From Frankiales bacterium (GTDB lineage Bacteria > Actinomycetota > Actinomycetes > Mycobacteriales > SCTD01): DNA of 19,139 nucleotides. The translations under genes and the position numbers were made by a program. The first letter of the stretch is position 1. The number at the start of each line of letters is the position of its first letter. The stretch spans positions 1-19,139 of the forward strand of contig JAODNQ010000115.1 of NCBI GenBank assembly GCA_025464695.1, in the 5' to 3' direction. A model generated the notes under the pieces. That model worked only from the letters and a program-made list of their open reading frames with translations, did no database searches and was not told where the DNA came from. This document shows, piece after piece, positions 13,036-19,139 of the stretch.

Positions 13036-14340
13036 TCAGGCCGAGCGCTGCCGCTTGTCCTGGTACATGCCGCGGTCGGCGACGTGGAGCAGGGCGGACG
13101 CGTCGTGGCCGGTGGTGGCGGAGCAGGCCCAGCCGACGCTGCCCGACAGCACCAGCGAGCCCTGGCCGGGCACCGGGAACGGCTCGGCGAACACCCGCCG
13201 CACCCGGTCGGCCAGCGCCGCGACCTCCTCCGGTCCCCCGACGTCCTCGCACAGCACGACGAACTCGTCGCCGCCGAACCGCGCGGCGGTGTCGCCCGGC
13301 CGGACGTGCCCGGCGAGGCGGGCGCCGAGCTCGGTGAGGACCGCGTCGCCCGCCGCGTGCCCGTAGCGGTCGTTGACCTGCTTGAACCGGTCGAGGTCGA
13401 CGAGCAGGACCCCCACGTGGGTGCCCCCGCGCCCGTTGCGCTGCAGGGCGTGGTCGAGCCGGTCCTGCAGCAGCGGGCGGGTCGGCAGCCCGGTCAGCGG
13501 GTCGTGCATGGCCCGCAGGACGGCCTCGCTCTCGCGCCGCTCGCGCAGCCGCGCCCCGGCCAGGACGTTGGCCACCCCCTGCAGGAGCTGTCGCTGGACC
13601 TCGTCGAAGGCGTGCTCCGACGTCCAGCCGGCCAGCAGCACCCCGACCGCGCCCTGCGGCCCCTGCAGCGGGGCCTCGGCGGTGGCGACGACGCCGCGCG
13701 CGGCGAGCTCCGGCGAGGACGGCCCGGTGCCGTCGACCGTCTGTCCGTCAGGGAGCCCGCCCGGGCCGCGCCAGCGGGTCACGCACAGCCGCCGGTCGGT
13801 GCGCTCGAGCAGGGCCAGGTGGTCGGCGCCGAGCAGCGCGGCCGCCCGGCTGAGGGCGAGGTCGAGGACGCCGTCGAGCCGGCTGTGCACGAGCACGGCG
13901 ACGCCGAGCTCGGCGACCAGCCGCTGGGCAGCCAGCGAGCGCTCGGCGTCGCGGGCCAGCCGCACCTGCTCGTCGACGTCGCGGCTGACGAACACCAGGC
14001 CGCCCACGCCCGGGTCGGCCAGCCGGTTGACGCCGGTGGTCTCCATCCAGCGGTAGGGCTGGCCGTCCACCTGGACGCGGACCAGGGTGCGTGTGGTGCG
14101 GCCGGGGTCGGCCAGCAGGTCGAGGAAGGCCTGCGTCACGACCGGCTGGTCCTCGGGGTGGACCCAGGACCGGCTGTCGAGCCCCTCAGCGGAGCTGGCC
14201 CCGGGCCGCGCCTGCTCGTGGTTGACCATGAGCACGGTCCCGTCGGCAGCGACCACCGAGATGGTCTCGCCCAGGTGCGCGACCAGGCCGCCCGGCAGCG
14301 GCGCCGTCCTCTCCGGATCCACGGCGGGATGATGACCCAT
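13036..14340 (-). CDS. PAS-GAF-GGDEF diguanylate cyclase
   Basis: 434 residues with no membrane helix. A PAS domain occupies roughly residues 18-130 (ETISVVAADGTVLMVN, HPEDQPVVTQ). A GAF-like domain is at about 135-265 (LVAELGVAVLVHSRLDGVLDL as its first helix, GAVGVLLAGWT-type core). The GGDEF domain follows from 279 (DPLTGLPTR, VDLDRFKQVND), with FGGDEF at 355-360. The I-site RxxD is present as R347-P-G-D350, exactly five residues before GGDEF, so this enzyme should make c-di-GMP and be inhibited by it. There is no EAL domain. The ATG at 14338-14340 has no convincing Shine-Dalgarno. It lies 27 bases downstream of the aldehyde dehydrogenase gene on the same strand. The sensory ligand of PAS or GAF cannot be told. 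Confidence 0.93.
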   Translation of the reverse strand: MGHHPAVDPERTAPLPGGLVAHLGETISVVAADGTVLMVNHEQARPGASSAEGLDSRSWVHPEDQPVVTQAFLDLLADPGRTTRTLVRVQVDGQPYRWMETTGVNRLADPGVGGLVFVSRDVDEQVRLARDAERSLAAQRLVAELGVAVLVHSRLDGVLDLALSRAAALLGADHLALLERTDRRLCVTRWRGPGGLPDGQTVDGTGPSSPELAARGVVATAEAPLQGPQGAVGVLLAGWTSEHAFDEVQRQLLQGVANVLAGARLRERRESEAVLRAMHDPLTGLPTRPLLQDRLDHALQRNGRGGTHVGVLLVDLDRFKQVNDRYGHAAGDAVLTELGARLAGHVRPGDTAARFGGDEFVVLCEDVGGPEEVAALADRVRRVFAEPFPVPGQGSLVLSGSVGWACSATTGHDASALLHVADRGMYQDKRQRSA

Positions 14341-14356
14341 CTGCCCGGCCCTCGTC

Positions 14357-14368
14357 GGCCGTTCGGCC
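14357..14368. repeat. Short GC inverted repeat at the end of the aldehyde dehydrogenase gene
   Basis: GGCCG-TT-CGGCC is a 5-base-arm dyad touching the TAG stop of the dehydrogenase gene. It may be a weak terminator or processing hairpin before the GGDEF gene, and may equally be chance in such GC-rich DNA. Confidence 0.25.
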
Positions 14369-15777
14369 TACTCCGCCCGCGCCGTGCTGGTGTCGGGGCC
14401 GCCCTCCCCGATCCAGACCGCCTTGACGTTGGTGAACTCGCGGATCCCGTGCGCCGCGAGCTCGCGGCCGTAGCCGCTCGTCTTCACCCCGCCGAACGGC
14501 AGCTCCGGGAAGCTCGCCGTCATGCCGTTGACGAACACGGCGCCGGCCTCGAGGTCGCGGACGAAGCGCTCCTGCTCCTCCGGGTCGCTGGTCCAGGCGT
14601 TCGACCCCAGGCCGAAGGCGGTGGCGTTGGCGACCTCGATCGCTTCGTCCAGGTCGGCCACCCGGTGCACCTGCGCGACCGGCCCGAAGACCTCCTCGGT
14701 GTACATGCGCATCTCGGGAGTGACGTCAGCGAGCAGGGTCGGCGGGTAGAACCAGCCGGGTCCGTGGGGGGCGGCCCCGCCCAGCAGCAGCCGGGCGCCC
14801 TTGTCGACGGCGTCCTGCACCAGCTCGTCGACGTCGGCGCGGCCCTGCTCGGTGGCCAGCGGCCCGACGTCGACCCCGTCCACCTTCGGGTCGCCGACGA
14901 CGAGCGCCGACATCTTCTCGGTGAACAGCCGCAGGAACTCCTCGTAGGCGTCGGCGTGCACGATGAACCGCTTGGCGGCGATGCAGCTCTGGCCGTTGTT
15001 CTGGCAGCGGCTCGTGGTCGCGACCTGGGCGGCGTGGTCGAGGTCGGCCGACGGCATGACGACGAACGGGTCGCTGCCGCCGAGCTCGAGGACGGTCTTC
15101 TTGACCTCGTCGCCGCAGATGCTCGCGACCGACGAGCCGGCCGGGCCGGACCCGGTAAGGGTCGCGGCCTGGACGCGGTCGTCGCGCAGGACGGACTCGA
15201 CGTCCTTGCTACCGATCAGCAGGGTCAGGAAGACGTCGGCCGGGAAGCCGGCCCGCTCGAACAGCTCCTGCATGTACAGCGCGGTCTGCGGCACGTTGCT
15301 CGCGTGCTTGAGCAGGCCGGTGTTGCCGGCCATGAGCGCGGGCGCGGCGAAGCGCATCGCCTGCCAGAGCGGGAAGTTCCAGGGCATGACCGCGAGGACG
15401 GGGCCGAGCGGCTGGTACCGCGCGTAGGCCTTCACGGCCCCGACGGCCTCGGCGTCGGCGGGCTCGTCGGCGAGGTAGTCGGCCCCGCGCTCGGCGTAGA
15501 AGCGCAGGCCGGCCGCGCACTTGCCGATCTCGGTGCGGGACGCCGCCAGCGTCTTGCCCATCTCCGTGGTCATCATCAGGGCGACCCGGTCGGTGTCGGC
15601 GTCGAGGACGTCGGCGGCCGCCCGCAGCCACTCCGCCCGCTGGGCGTACGACGTCAGGCGGTACTGCCGGAAGGCCGCGGCGGAGCGCGCCAGGCGGTCC
15701 TCGAGCTCGTCCGGGGTCAGCGGGTCGAACTCCTGCAGGGTCTCGCCGGTGGTCGGGTCGATCGTCGCGATGGCCAT
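14368..15777 (-). CDS. NAD(P)-dependent succinate-semialdehyde dehydrogenase (GabD-like aldehyde dehydrogenase)
   Basis: The 469-residue aldehyde dehydrogenase has all catalytic elements: PWNFP at 132-136, K157 in LLKHAS, the general base E231 in LELGGSDPF, and the nucleophile C265 in NNGQSCIAAKR. The opening MAIATIDPTTGETLQEFDP and overall length fit the GabD1-type succinate-semialdehyde dehydrogenases of actinobacteria. These oxidise succinate semialdehyde to succinate in the GABA shunt or 2-oxoglutarate bypass. Substrate assignment from sequence alone is moderate; the ALDH superfamily call is certain. The ATG at 15775-15777 has AAGGA six bases upstream. The gene is divergent from the PPOX gene, with 51 bases between start codons. 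Confidence 0.9.
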   Translation of the reverse strand: MAIATIDPTTGETLQEFDPLTPDELEDRLARSAAAFRQYRLTSYAQRAEWLRAAADVLDADTDRVALMMTTEMGKTLAASRTEIGKCAAGLRFYAERGADYLADEPADAEAVGAVKAYARYQPLGPVLAVMPWNFPLWQAMRFAAPALMAGNTGLLKHASNVPQTALYMQELFERAGFPADVFLTLLIGSKDVESVLRDDRVQAATLTGSGPAGSSVASICGDEVKKTVLELGGSDPFVVMPSADLDHAAQVATTSRCQNNGQSCIAAKRFIVHADAYEEFLRLFTEKMSALVVGDPKVDGVDVGPLATEQGRADVDELVQDAVDKGARLLLGGAAPHGPGWFYPPTLLADVTPEMRMYTEEVFGPVAQVHRVADLDEAIEVANATAFGLGSNAWTSDPEEQERFVRDLEAGAVFVNGMTASFPELPFGGVKTSGYGRELAAHGIREFTNVKAVWIGEGGPDTSTARAE

Positions 15778-15816
15778 GCCAGGTCCTTGCCCCGGGCAGG
15801 GACCGCCCGCACGTCC

Positions 15817-15822
15817 TAGCCT
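15817..15822 (+). promoter_or_regulatory. Putative -10 (TAGCCT) of a leaderless promoter for the PPOX operon
   Basis: TAGCCT is followed by six bases (CGGACG) and the GTG at 15829. No Shine-Dalgarno lies between. Hexamer and spacing are identical to those before the SDR gene at 10190-10195. Confidence 0.5.
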
Positions 15823-15828
15823 CGGACG

Positions 15829-16296
15829 GTGCCCCGCCTCGCCACCTCCGACGTCGTCGACCGCGACGCCCTGCTCGCCTTCGTCCGGCCCCGGCACCAC
15901 GTGCTGCTCGGGACGTACCGCCGCGACGGGAGGGTGCAGCTGTCGCCCGTGACGGCGGGGGTCGACGCCGCGGGCCGGCTGGTCGTCGCGACCTACCCAC
16001 AGCGCGCCAAGACGGCGAACGCTCGGCGCGACCCCCGCGGGACGGCCGTCGTGCTGTCCGACGACTGGGACGGCGCCTGGGTGCAGGTCGAGGGCACCTT
16101 CGAGGTGCTCGACGTCCCGGAGGCGGTGGAGCCGATGGTCGACTACTACCGGAGCATCAGCGGCGAGCACCCCGACTGGGACGAGTACCGCGCCGCGATG
16201 ATGGAGCAGGGCAAGTCGCTGCTGCGGATGACCTTCGACTCCTGGGGCCCGATCGCCACGGGCGGCTTCCCGCCGGAGCTGGTGCCGGGTGGCTGA
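15829..16296 (+). CDS. PPOX-class (F420-dependent type) flavin/deazaflavin oxidoreductase
   Basis: 155 residues of the pyridoxamine-5'-phosphate-oxidase-like split-barrel fold, matching the small actinobacterial PPOX class F420-dependent enzymes. Visible family features are the opening DALLAFVRPRHHVLLGTYRRDG, shown here across its first strands, the segment VQLSPVT, the KTANARRDPRGTAVVLSD strand-helix and WVQVEGTFEVLD. The closing GPIATGGFPPEL also fits. These proteins reduce or bind various substrates using F420 or flavin; the substrate is unknown. The GTG start is supported by the leaderless-type TAGCCT-N6 layout. The stop overlaps the next gene by eight bases, so it heads a three-gene operon. 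Confidence 0.85.
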   Translation: MPRLATSDVVDRDALLAFVRPRHHVLLGTYRRDGRVQLSPVTAGVDAAGRLVVATYPQRAKTANARRDPRGTAVVLSDDWDGAWVQVEGTFEVLDVPEAVEPMVDYYRSISGEHPDWDEYRAAMMEQGKSLLRMTFDSWGPIATGGFPPELVPGG

Positions 16297-16807
16297 CGTC
16301 TCGGTCCGTCCCGCCCGGCCGCTGGACGCCGAGCGGGTCGCCACCGTGCAGCAGGAGACCTGGCGGCAGGCCTACGCCGAGCTGCTTCCGGCTCCGGTCC
16401 TCGAGCTGCCGCACGAGCGGGCCGCCGCCGTCTGGCTGAACGCCGTGGAGTCGCCGCCGACGTCGTCGCACCGGCTGCTCGTGGCGATGGACGGCGACGA
16501 GCTGGTCGGCTTCGCCGCGAGCGCGCCCGACGACGACGTCGAGGGCGCTGTCGAGCTGGTCTCCCTGCTGGTGCTCCCCCGCTGGGGGCGCCGCGGCCAC
16601 GGCAGCCGGCTGGTGGCGGCGTCCGTGGCGGACTGGCAGCAGGACGGCCGCAGCCTCGCGACCTGCTGGGTGTTCGAGGCCGACGCCGTCACGCGAGCCT
16701 TCCTGGGCGCGGCCGGCTGGGAGGCCGACGGCACCACGCGCGGCCTCGACACCGGTGAGCGGGTCCTGACCCAGCTCCGCTTCCACGCGGACGTGTCGGC
16801 GCGATGA
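16289..16807 (+). CDS. GNAT-family N-acetyltransferase
   Basis: 172 residues, single GNAT domain. It begins VSVRPARPLDAERVATVQQETW, as the first strand and helix, has the acetyl-CoA loop VLPRWGRRGHGSRLV (RRGHGS as the Q/RxxGxG/A motif), and ends with the usual AFLGAAGWEADG strand. The substrate is unknown. The GTG at 16289 lies inside the last codons of the PPOX gene (eight-base overlap), and the stop overlaps the next ATG as ATGA, so translation of the three genes is coupled. It is not closely similar to the double-GNAT pair further left. Confidence 0.88.
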   Translation: MADVSVRPARPLDAERVATVQQETWRQAYAELLPAPVLELPHERAAAVWLNAVESPPTSSHRLLVAMDGDELVGFAASAPDDDVEGAVELVSLLVLPRWGRRGHGSRLVAASVADWQQDGRSLATCWVFEADAVTRAFLGAAGWEADGTTRGLDTGERVLTQLRFHADVSAR

Positions 16808-17448
16808 GCTTCGTCGGCTTCCCGGAGCGCGCCCTCGACTTCTACGAGGGCCTCGAGGCCGACAACAGCAAGGCCTACTGGACCGACCACAAGGCCGTCT
16901 ACGACGACGACGTCCGCACGCCGGTGCAGGCCCTGCTCGACGCGCTGGCGCCGGAGTTCGGTGTGGCGAAGCTGTTCCGGCCCTACCGCGACGTCCGGTT
17001 CAGCAAGGACAAGACGCCCTACAAGACGGCGGCGGCCGCGGCGGTCGGCGACGACGTGCAGGGCGGCCTCTACCTGCAGCTGTCCGCGGCCGGCCTGATG
17101 ATCGCCGGCGGGGCCCACGGGCTGGCCACCGATCAGGCGCGCCGGCTGCGGGCCGCCGTGGCCGACGACCTCGCGGGGTCGCAGCTCGTGTCGGTGCTGG
17201 AGCAGCTCGGCCGCGACGGGTTCGACGTCGAGGGCGAGCGCCTGAAGCGGGTCCCGAAGGAGCACGCCGACGCTCCTCGCCAGGAGCTGCTCACGCTCAA
17301 GACGCTGTTCGCCGTGCAGCAGCACGCTCCGGCGCCGTGGCTGCACACGCCGGAGGCGGCCGACGTCGTCGTCCGGGCCTGGCGGCAGCTGGGGCCGCTG
17401 AACGCCTGGCTGGCGCAGCACGTCGGGCCGACCCGCCCGGCCACCTGA
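16804..17448 (+). CDS. DUF2461 family protein
   Basis: 214 residues matching the DUF2461 family. Its landmarks are the opening FVGFPERALDFYEGLEADN, the early NSKAYWTDHKAVYDDDV block, RPYRDVRFSKDKTPYKT, GGLYLQLSAAGLMIAGG and LKRVPKEHADAPRQELL. The biochemical function is unknown; the conserved basic RDxRFSxDKxPYK motif looks like an active or ligand-binding site. There is no signal peptide or membrane helix. It is the last gene of the PPOX-GNAT-DUF2461 overlap operon (ATGA junction) and is followed by inverted repeats that may end the transcript. Confidence 0.9.
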   Translation: MSFVGFPERALDFYEGLEADNSKAYWTDHKAVYDDDVRTPVQALLDALAPEFGVAKLFRPYRDVRFSKDKTPYKTAAAAAVGDDVQGGLYLQLSAAGLMIAGGAHGLATDQARRLRAAVADDLAGSQLVSVLEQLGRDGFDVEGERLKRVPKEHADAPRQELLTLKTLFAVQQHAPAPWLHTPEAADVVVRAWRQLGPLNAWLAQHVGPTRPAT

Positions 17449-17489
17449 CAGGCCGTGTCCTCCGGGCTCCCGGGGCGTTGAGGGACCGA

Positions 17490-17506
17490 CTGCACGGAGC
17501 GTGCAG
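17490..17506. repeat. Inverted repeat CTGCACG-GAG-CGTGCAG after the DUF2461 gene
   Basis: A perfect seven-base-arm dyad with a three-base centre, 42 bases after the DUF2461 stop and about 60 before the secreted-protein start. It could terminate the operon, though no T-run follows, or act as an operator for the next gene. Its core CACGGAGCGTG is close to the cores of the two BldD-like sites at 5068 and 5679, but the flanks match the BldD consensus poorly. Confidence 0.55.
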
Positions 17507-17518
17507 GACTCGGGGGTC

Positions 17519-17540
17519 TGCCCGTCGAAACAGTCGGGCA
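17519..17540. repeat. Second inverted repeat upstream of the secreted-protein gene
   Basis: TGCCCG (17519-17524) and CGGGCA (17535-17540) form a six-base-arm dyad with a ten-base loop, 27 bases before the GTG at 17568. It lies in the likely promoter or leader region of the exported protein gene. Confidence 0.35.
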
Positions 17541-17567
17541 ACGTCCCTTGTCAGACCTGGAGAAGCC

Positions 17568-19139
17568 GTGCCCTCCCTGCGCAGCCTGCTCGCCGTCGCC
17601 GCCGTCGCCCTGACCGCGGCAGGAGGGGGGGCCCTCGCCGCACCTGCCCCGGCCAAGGCTCCCGGTGCGGCCAAGGTGCCGTTCGCGCTGGTGCAGGACC
17701 GCGACGTGGACGACCGGCTCGCGCAGCCCGAGGACCGGTACGCCTTCGCGGGCGGCTGCTACGTCCTCGAGGCGCCGGGCCAGGGGTACGTCGTCCGCGC
17801 CGGCGGCGTGCTCGGCCTCGGGAAGAAGGCGAAGGCGCTGCCCCTGCACTTCCAGGCGACGAAGCTCGGCGAGTACCTGCTGGCCACCGACGAGGGCCCG
17901 GACAGGCGCTACCAGGGCGCGGACTGGGACCTGCGGAAGTTCGTCAGCGCCGCGTCCGACGCCCCCTCGGTCGTCGACGCGCCGAGCACCGCCACCGAGT
18001 GGCGCGTCGTCGCCGCGAAGGGCGCTGCCGCGCGTAAGGAGCAGGGCCAGTCGTACCTGCTGTCGGTGCCGTCGCAGAAGAAGGCGCTCGCGGTGAAGAG
18101 CGGGGGTCTGGGCCTGTCCGCCACCGGCACCCCCCTGAAGGCGCACCTGTCCACCAGCGCTGCCTGCGCCCGCTGGCCGGAGGCGTCCACCGGGGCCTCC
18201 GGCAAGCCGGCTCCCGTCGCCGGCAGCGCCGCCGCCCCCGTGAAGGGCTTCTTCGAGGCCCACGTGCACGGCATGGCCTTCGAGTTCCTCGGGGGCAAGC
18301 TCCGCTGCGGCCGGCCCTGGCACCCGTACGGCGTCGAGTACGCGCTGCCGGACTGCCGCAGCACCGGCAACGTCCTCAACAGCGCGCTCGAGGTCGGCCT
18401 GGCCGGCCAGAGCCCGACCGACCCCGTCACGACGTACGACCCCGTGGGCTGGCCGACCTTCGGCTACTGGCCCAAGTACGACACCCTGACCCACGAGCAG
18501 TACTACTGGAAGTGGCTGGAGCGCGCCTACCTGGGCGGCCTGCGCATGACCACGAACCTGCTCGTCGACAACACGGCCCTGTGCCAGGCGTTCCCGCTCA
18601 AGAAGAACAGCTGCAACGAGATGGACGGCGTGCGCCTGCAGGCCAAGCGGCTGTTCGAGCTGCAGGACTACGTCGACGCGCAGTACGGCGGCCCCGGCGA
18701 GGGCTGGCTGCGCATCGTCACGAGCCCCGCGCAGGCGCGCCAGGCCATCAACGCCGGCCGGATGGCCGTCGTGCTCGGCATCGAGATCTCCGCCCTGTTC
18801 GACTGCACCGAGCTGCTCGACCAGCCGCAGTGCACCAAGGAGCAGATCGACGACCGCCTGCAGGAGGTCTTCGACATGGGCGTGCGGCAGATGGAGCTGG
18901 TGAACAAGTTCGACAACGCGCTGTCCGGCGTCACCGGCGACGGCGGCACGACCGGCCCCGTCGTCAACACCGGCAACCGCGACGTCACCGGCCACTGGTG
19001 GGACATGCGGACCTGCGACGAGCAGGCGGCGCCGCACGACCACGGCGACGCCGAGGCCGGGGATCAGCACGACAAGACGCAGATCGTGCCGACCGACGCG
19101 ACGCCTGAGCAGGCCGAGGGCGTCGACGCGCTGGCCGGG
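17568..19139 (+). CDS. Exported HxH-containing hydrolase-like protein, 3' end beyond window
   Basis: An open frame of 524 codons runs off the right edge without a stop. The GTG at 17568-17570 has GGAG five bases upstream. Residues 1-25 form a signal peptide (one Arg, a hydrophobic Leu/Val/Ala core, AxA-type cleavage near ALAA|PAPA), so the product is secreted or cell-surface. Residues about 36-205 are a beta-rich domain. A linker rich in Ala, Gly, Pro and Ser follows. From about 226 a second domain opens with EAHVHGMAFEF (H232-x-H234), then RCGRPWHPYG, and later VVLGIEIS (E405) and MELVNKFDNALSG. An HxH after a first strand and a later acidic residue recall metal-dependent TIM-barrel hydrolases (amidohydrolase or membrane-dipeptidase-like), but I cannot assign a family or substrate. 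Several paired Cys residues may form disulfides. A His/Asp-rich stretch lies at 490-501. Confidence 0.8.
   Translation, partial: MPSLRSLLAVAAVALTAAGGGALAAPAPAKAPGAAKVPFALVQDRDVDDRLAQPEDRYAFAGGCYVLEAPGQGYVVRAGGVLGLGKKAKALPLHFQATKLGEYLLATDEGPDRRYQGADWDLRKFVSAASDAPSVVDAPSTATEWRVVAAKGAAARKEQGQSYLLSVPSQKKALAVKSGGLGLSATGTPLKAHLSTSAACARWPEASTGASGKPAPVAGSAAAPVKGFFEAHVHGMAFEFLGGKLRCGRPWHPYGVEYALPDCRSTGNVLNSALEVGLAGQSPTDPVTTYDPVGWPTFGYWPKYDTLTHEQYYWKWLERAYLGGLRMTTNLLVDNTALCQAFPLKKNSCNEMDGVRLQAKRLFELQDYVDAQYGGPGEGWLRIVTSPAQARQAINAGRMAVVLGIEISALFDCTELLDQPQCTKEQIDDRLQEVFDMGVRQMELVNKFDNALSGVTGDGGTTGPVVNTGNRDVTGHWWDMRTCDEQAAPHDHGDAEAGDQHDKTQIVPTDATPEQAEGVDALAG

Noticed and set aside
12950..13366. Plus-strand frame starting MKKRFF from the same palindrome as the zinc-ribbon gene
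   Set aside because: After the palindrome the translation is low-complexity Ala/Pro/Arg/Ser and antisense to the diguanylate cyclase. It has no ribosome-binding site.
12931..15819. 962-codon plus-strand frame
   Set aside because: Antisense shadow of the zinc-ribbon, diguanylate cyclase and dehydrogenase genes; no domains and typical shadow composition.
17133..19070. 645-codon minus-strand frame
   Set aside because: Antisense to the exported protein, whose plus-strand frame has a ribosome-binding site, a signal peptide and domain-like composition and stays open to the window edge.
1..19139. CRISPR arrays, tRNA/rRNA genes, insertion sequences, phage or toxin-antitoxin modules
   Set aside because: No evenly spaced repeats, cloverleaf sequences, transposase motifs or terminal inverted repeats were seen on reading both strands. 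Two-gene overlaps here are explained by metabolic operons.

Overview
The window is very GC-rich, uses GTG starts often, and holds a gene set typical of Actinomycetota. It has an F420-type PPOX enzyme, a flavin-dependent thymidylate synthase, the order thyX ... dapA - rnj - ftsK, and an SsgA-like (SALP) protein. SALPs are known from morphologically complex actinomycetes such as Streptomyces, Frankia and the Kineosporia and Geodermatophilus groups. I infer a filamentous or sporulating (or formerly sporulating) actinobacterium and do not name a genus. Nearly all the DNA is coding; no gene-free stretch exceeds 300 bases. The longest gaps are 5553-5697 (regulatory-looking), 17449-17567 (inverted repeats) and 5770-5873 (nothing convincing).

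Left block (1-9161, all minus strand; transcription runs right to left). The order of transcription is: Lrp/AsnC regulator, two tandem double-GNAT acetyltransferases, thyX, a 23-codon hydrophobic peptide, an SsgA-like protein, a PAS-PAS-GGDEF-EAL c-di-GMP protein, dapA, RNase J, and the 5' end of ftsK. The core thyX-dapA-rnj-ftsK order is conserved in actinobacteria as I recall it; the SsgA-like and c-di-GMP genes sit between thyX and dapA. Two near-identical palindromes resembling the developmental regulator BldD's box lie upstream of exactly these two genes.

Middle block. Divergent from the Lrp gene, with a 7-2-7 palindrome between them, is an EamA/DMT exporter (9207-10160). It is followed by an atypical SDR with an N-terminal zinc-ribbon-like module (10202-11638). 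Converging on this, on the minus strand, are a small zinc-ribbon protein and a YcaQ-type winged-helix DNA glycosylase gene that is frameshifted as sequenced. Also on the minus strand are a second diguanylate cyclase (PAS-GAF-GGDEF) and a succinate-semialdehyde-type dehydrogenase.

Right block (15829 to the end, plus strand). A tightly overlapping operon encodes a PPOX/F420 enzyme, a GNAT acetyltransferase and a DUF2461 protein. It is followed by an exported HxH-containing hydrolase-like protein that runs off the right edge.

A recurring signal is a TANNNT hexamer ending 6-7 bases before the start codon of five genes (ftsK, dapA, thyX, the SDR and the PPOX enzyme), the layout of leaderless actinobacterial promoters. 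No tRNA, rRNA, CRISPR array, insertion sequence or phage gene was seen. No dedicated defence or mobile system was recognised; the most interesting material is the regulatory link between c-di-GMP and cell-division genes, the start-codon palindrome at 12950-12969, and the unannotated small ORFs.
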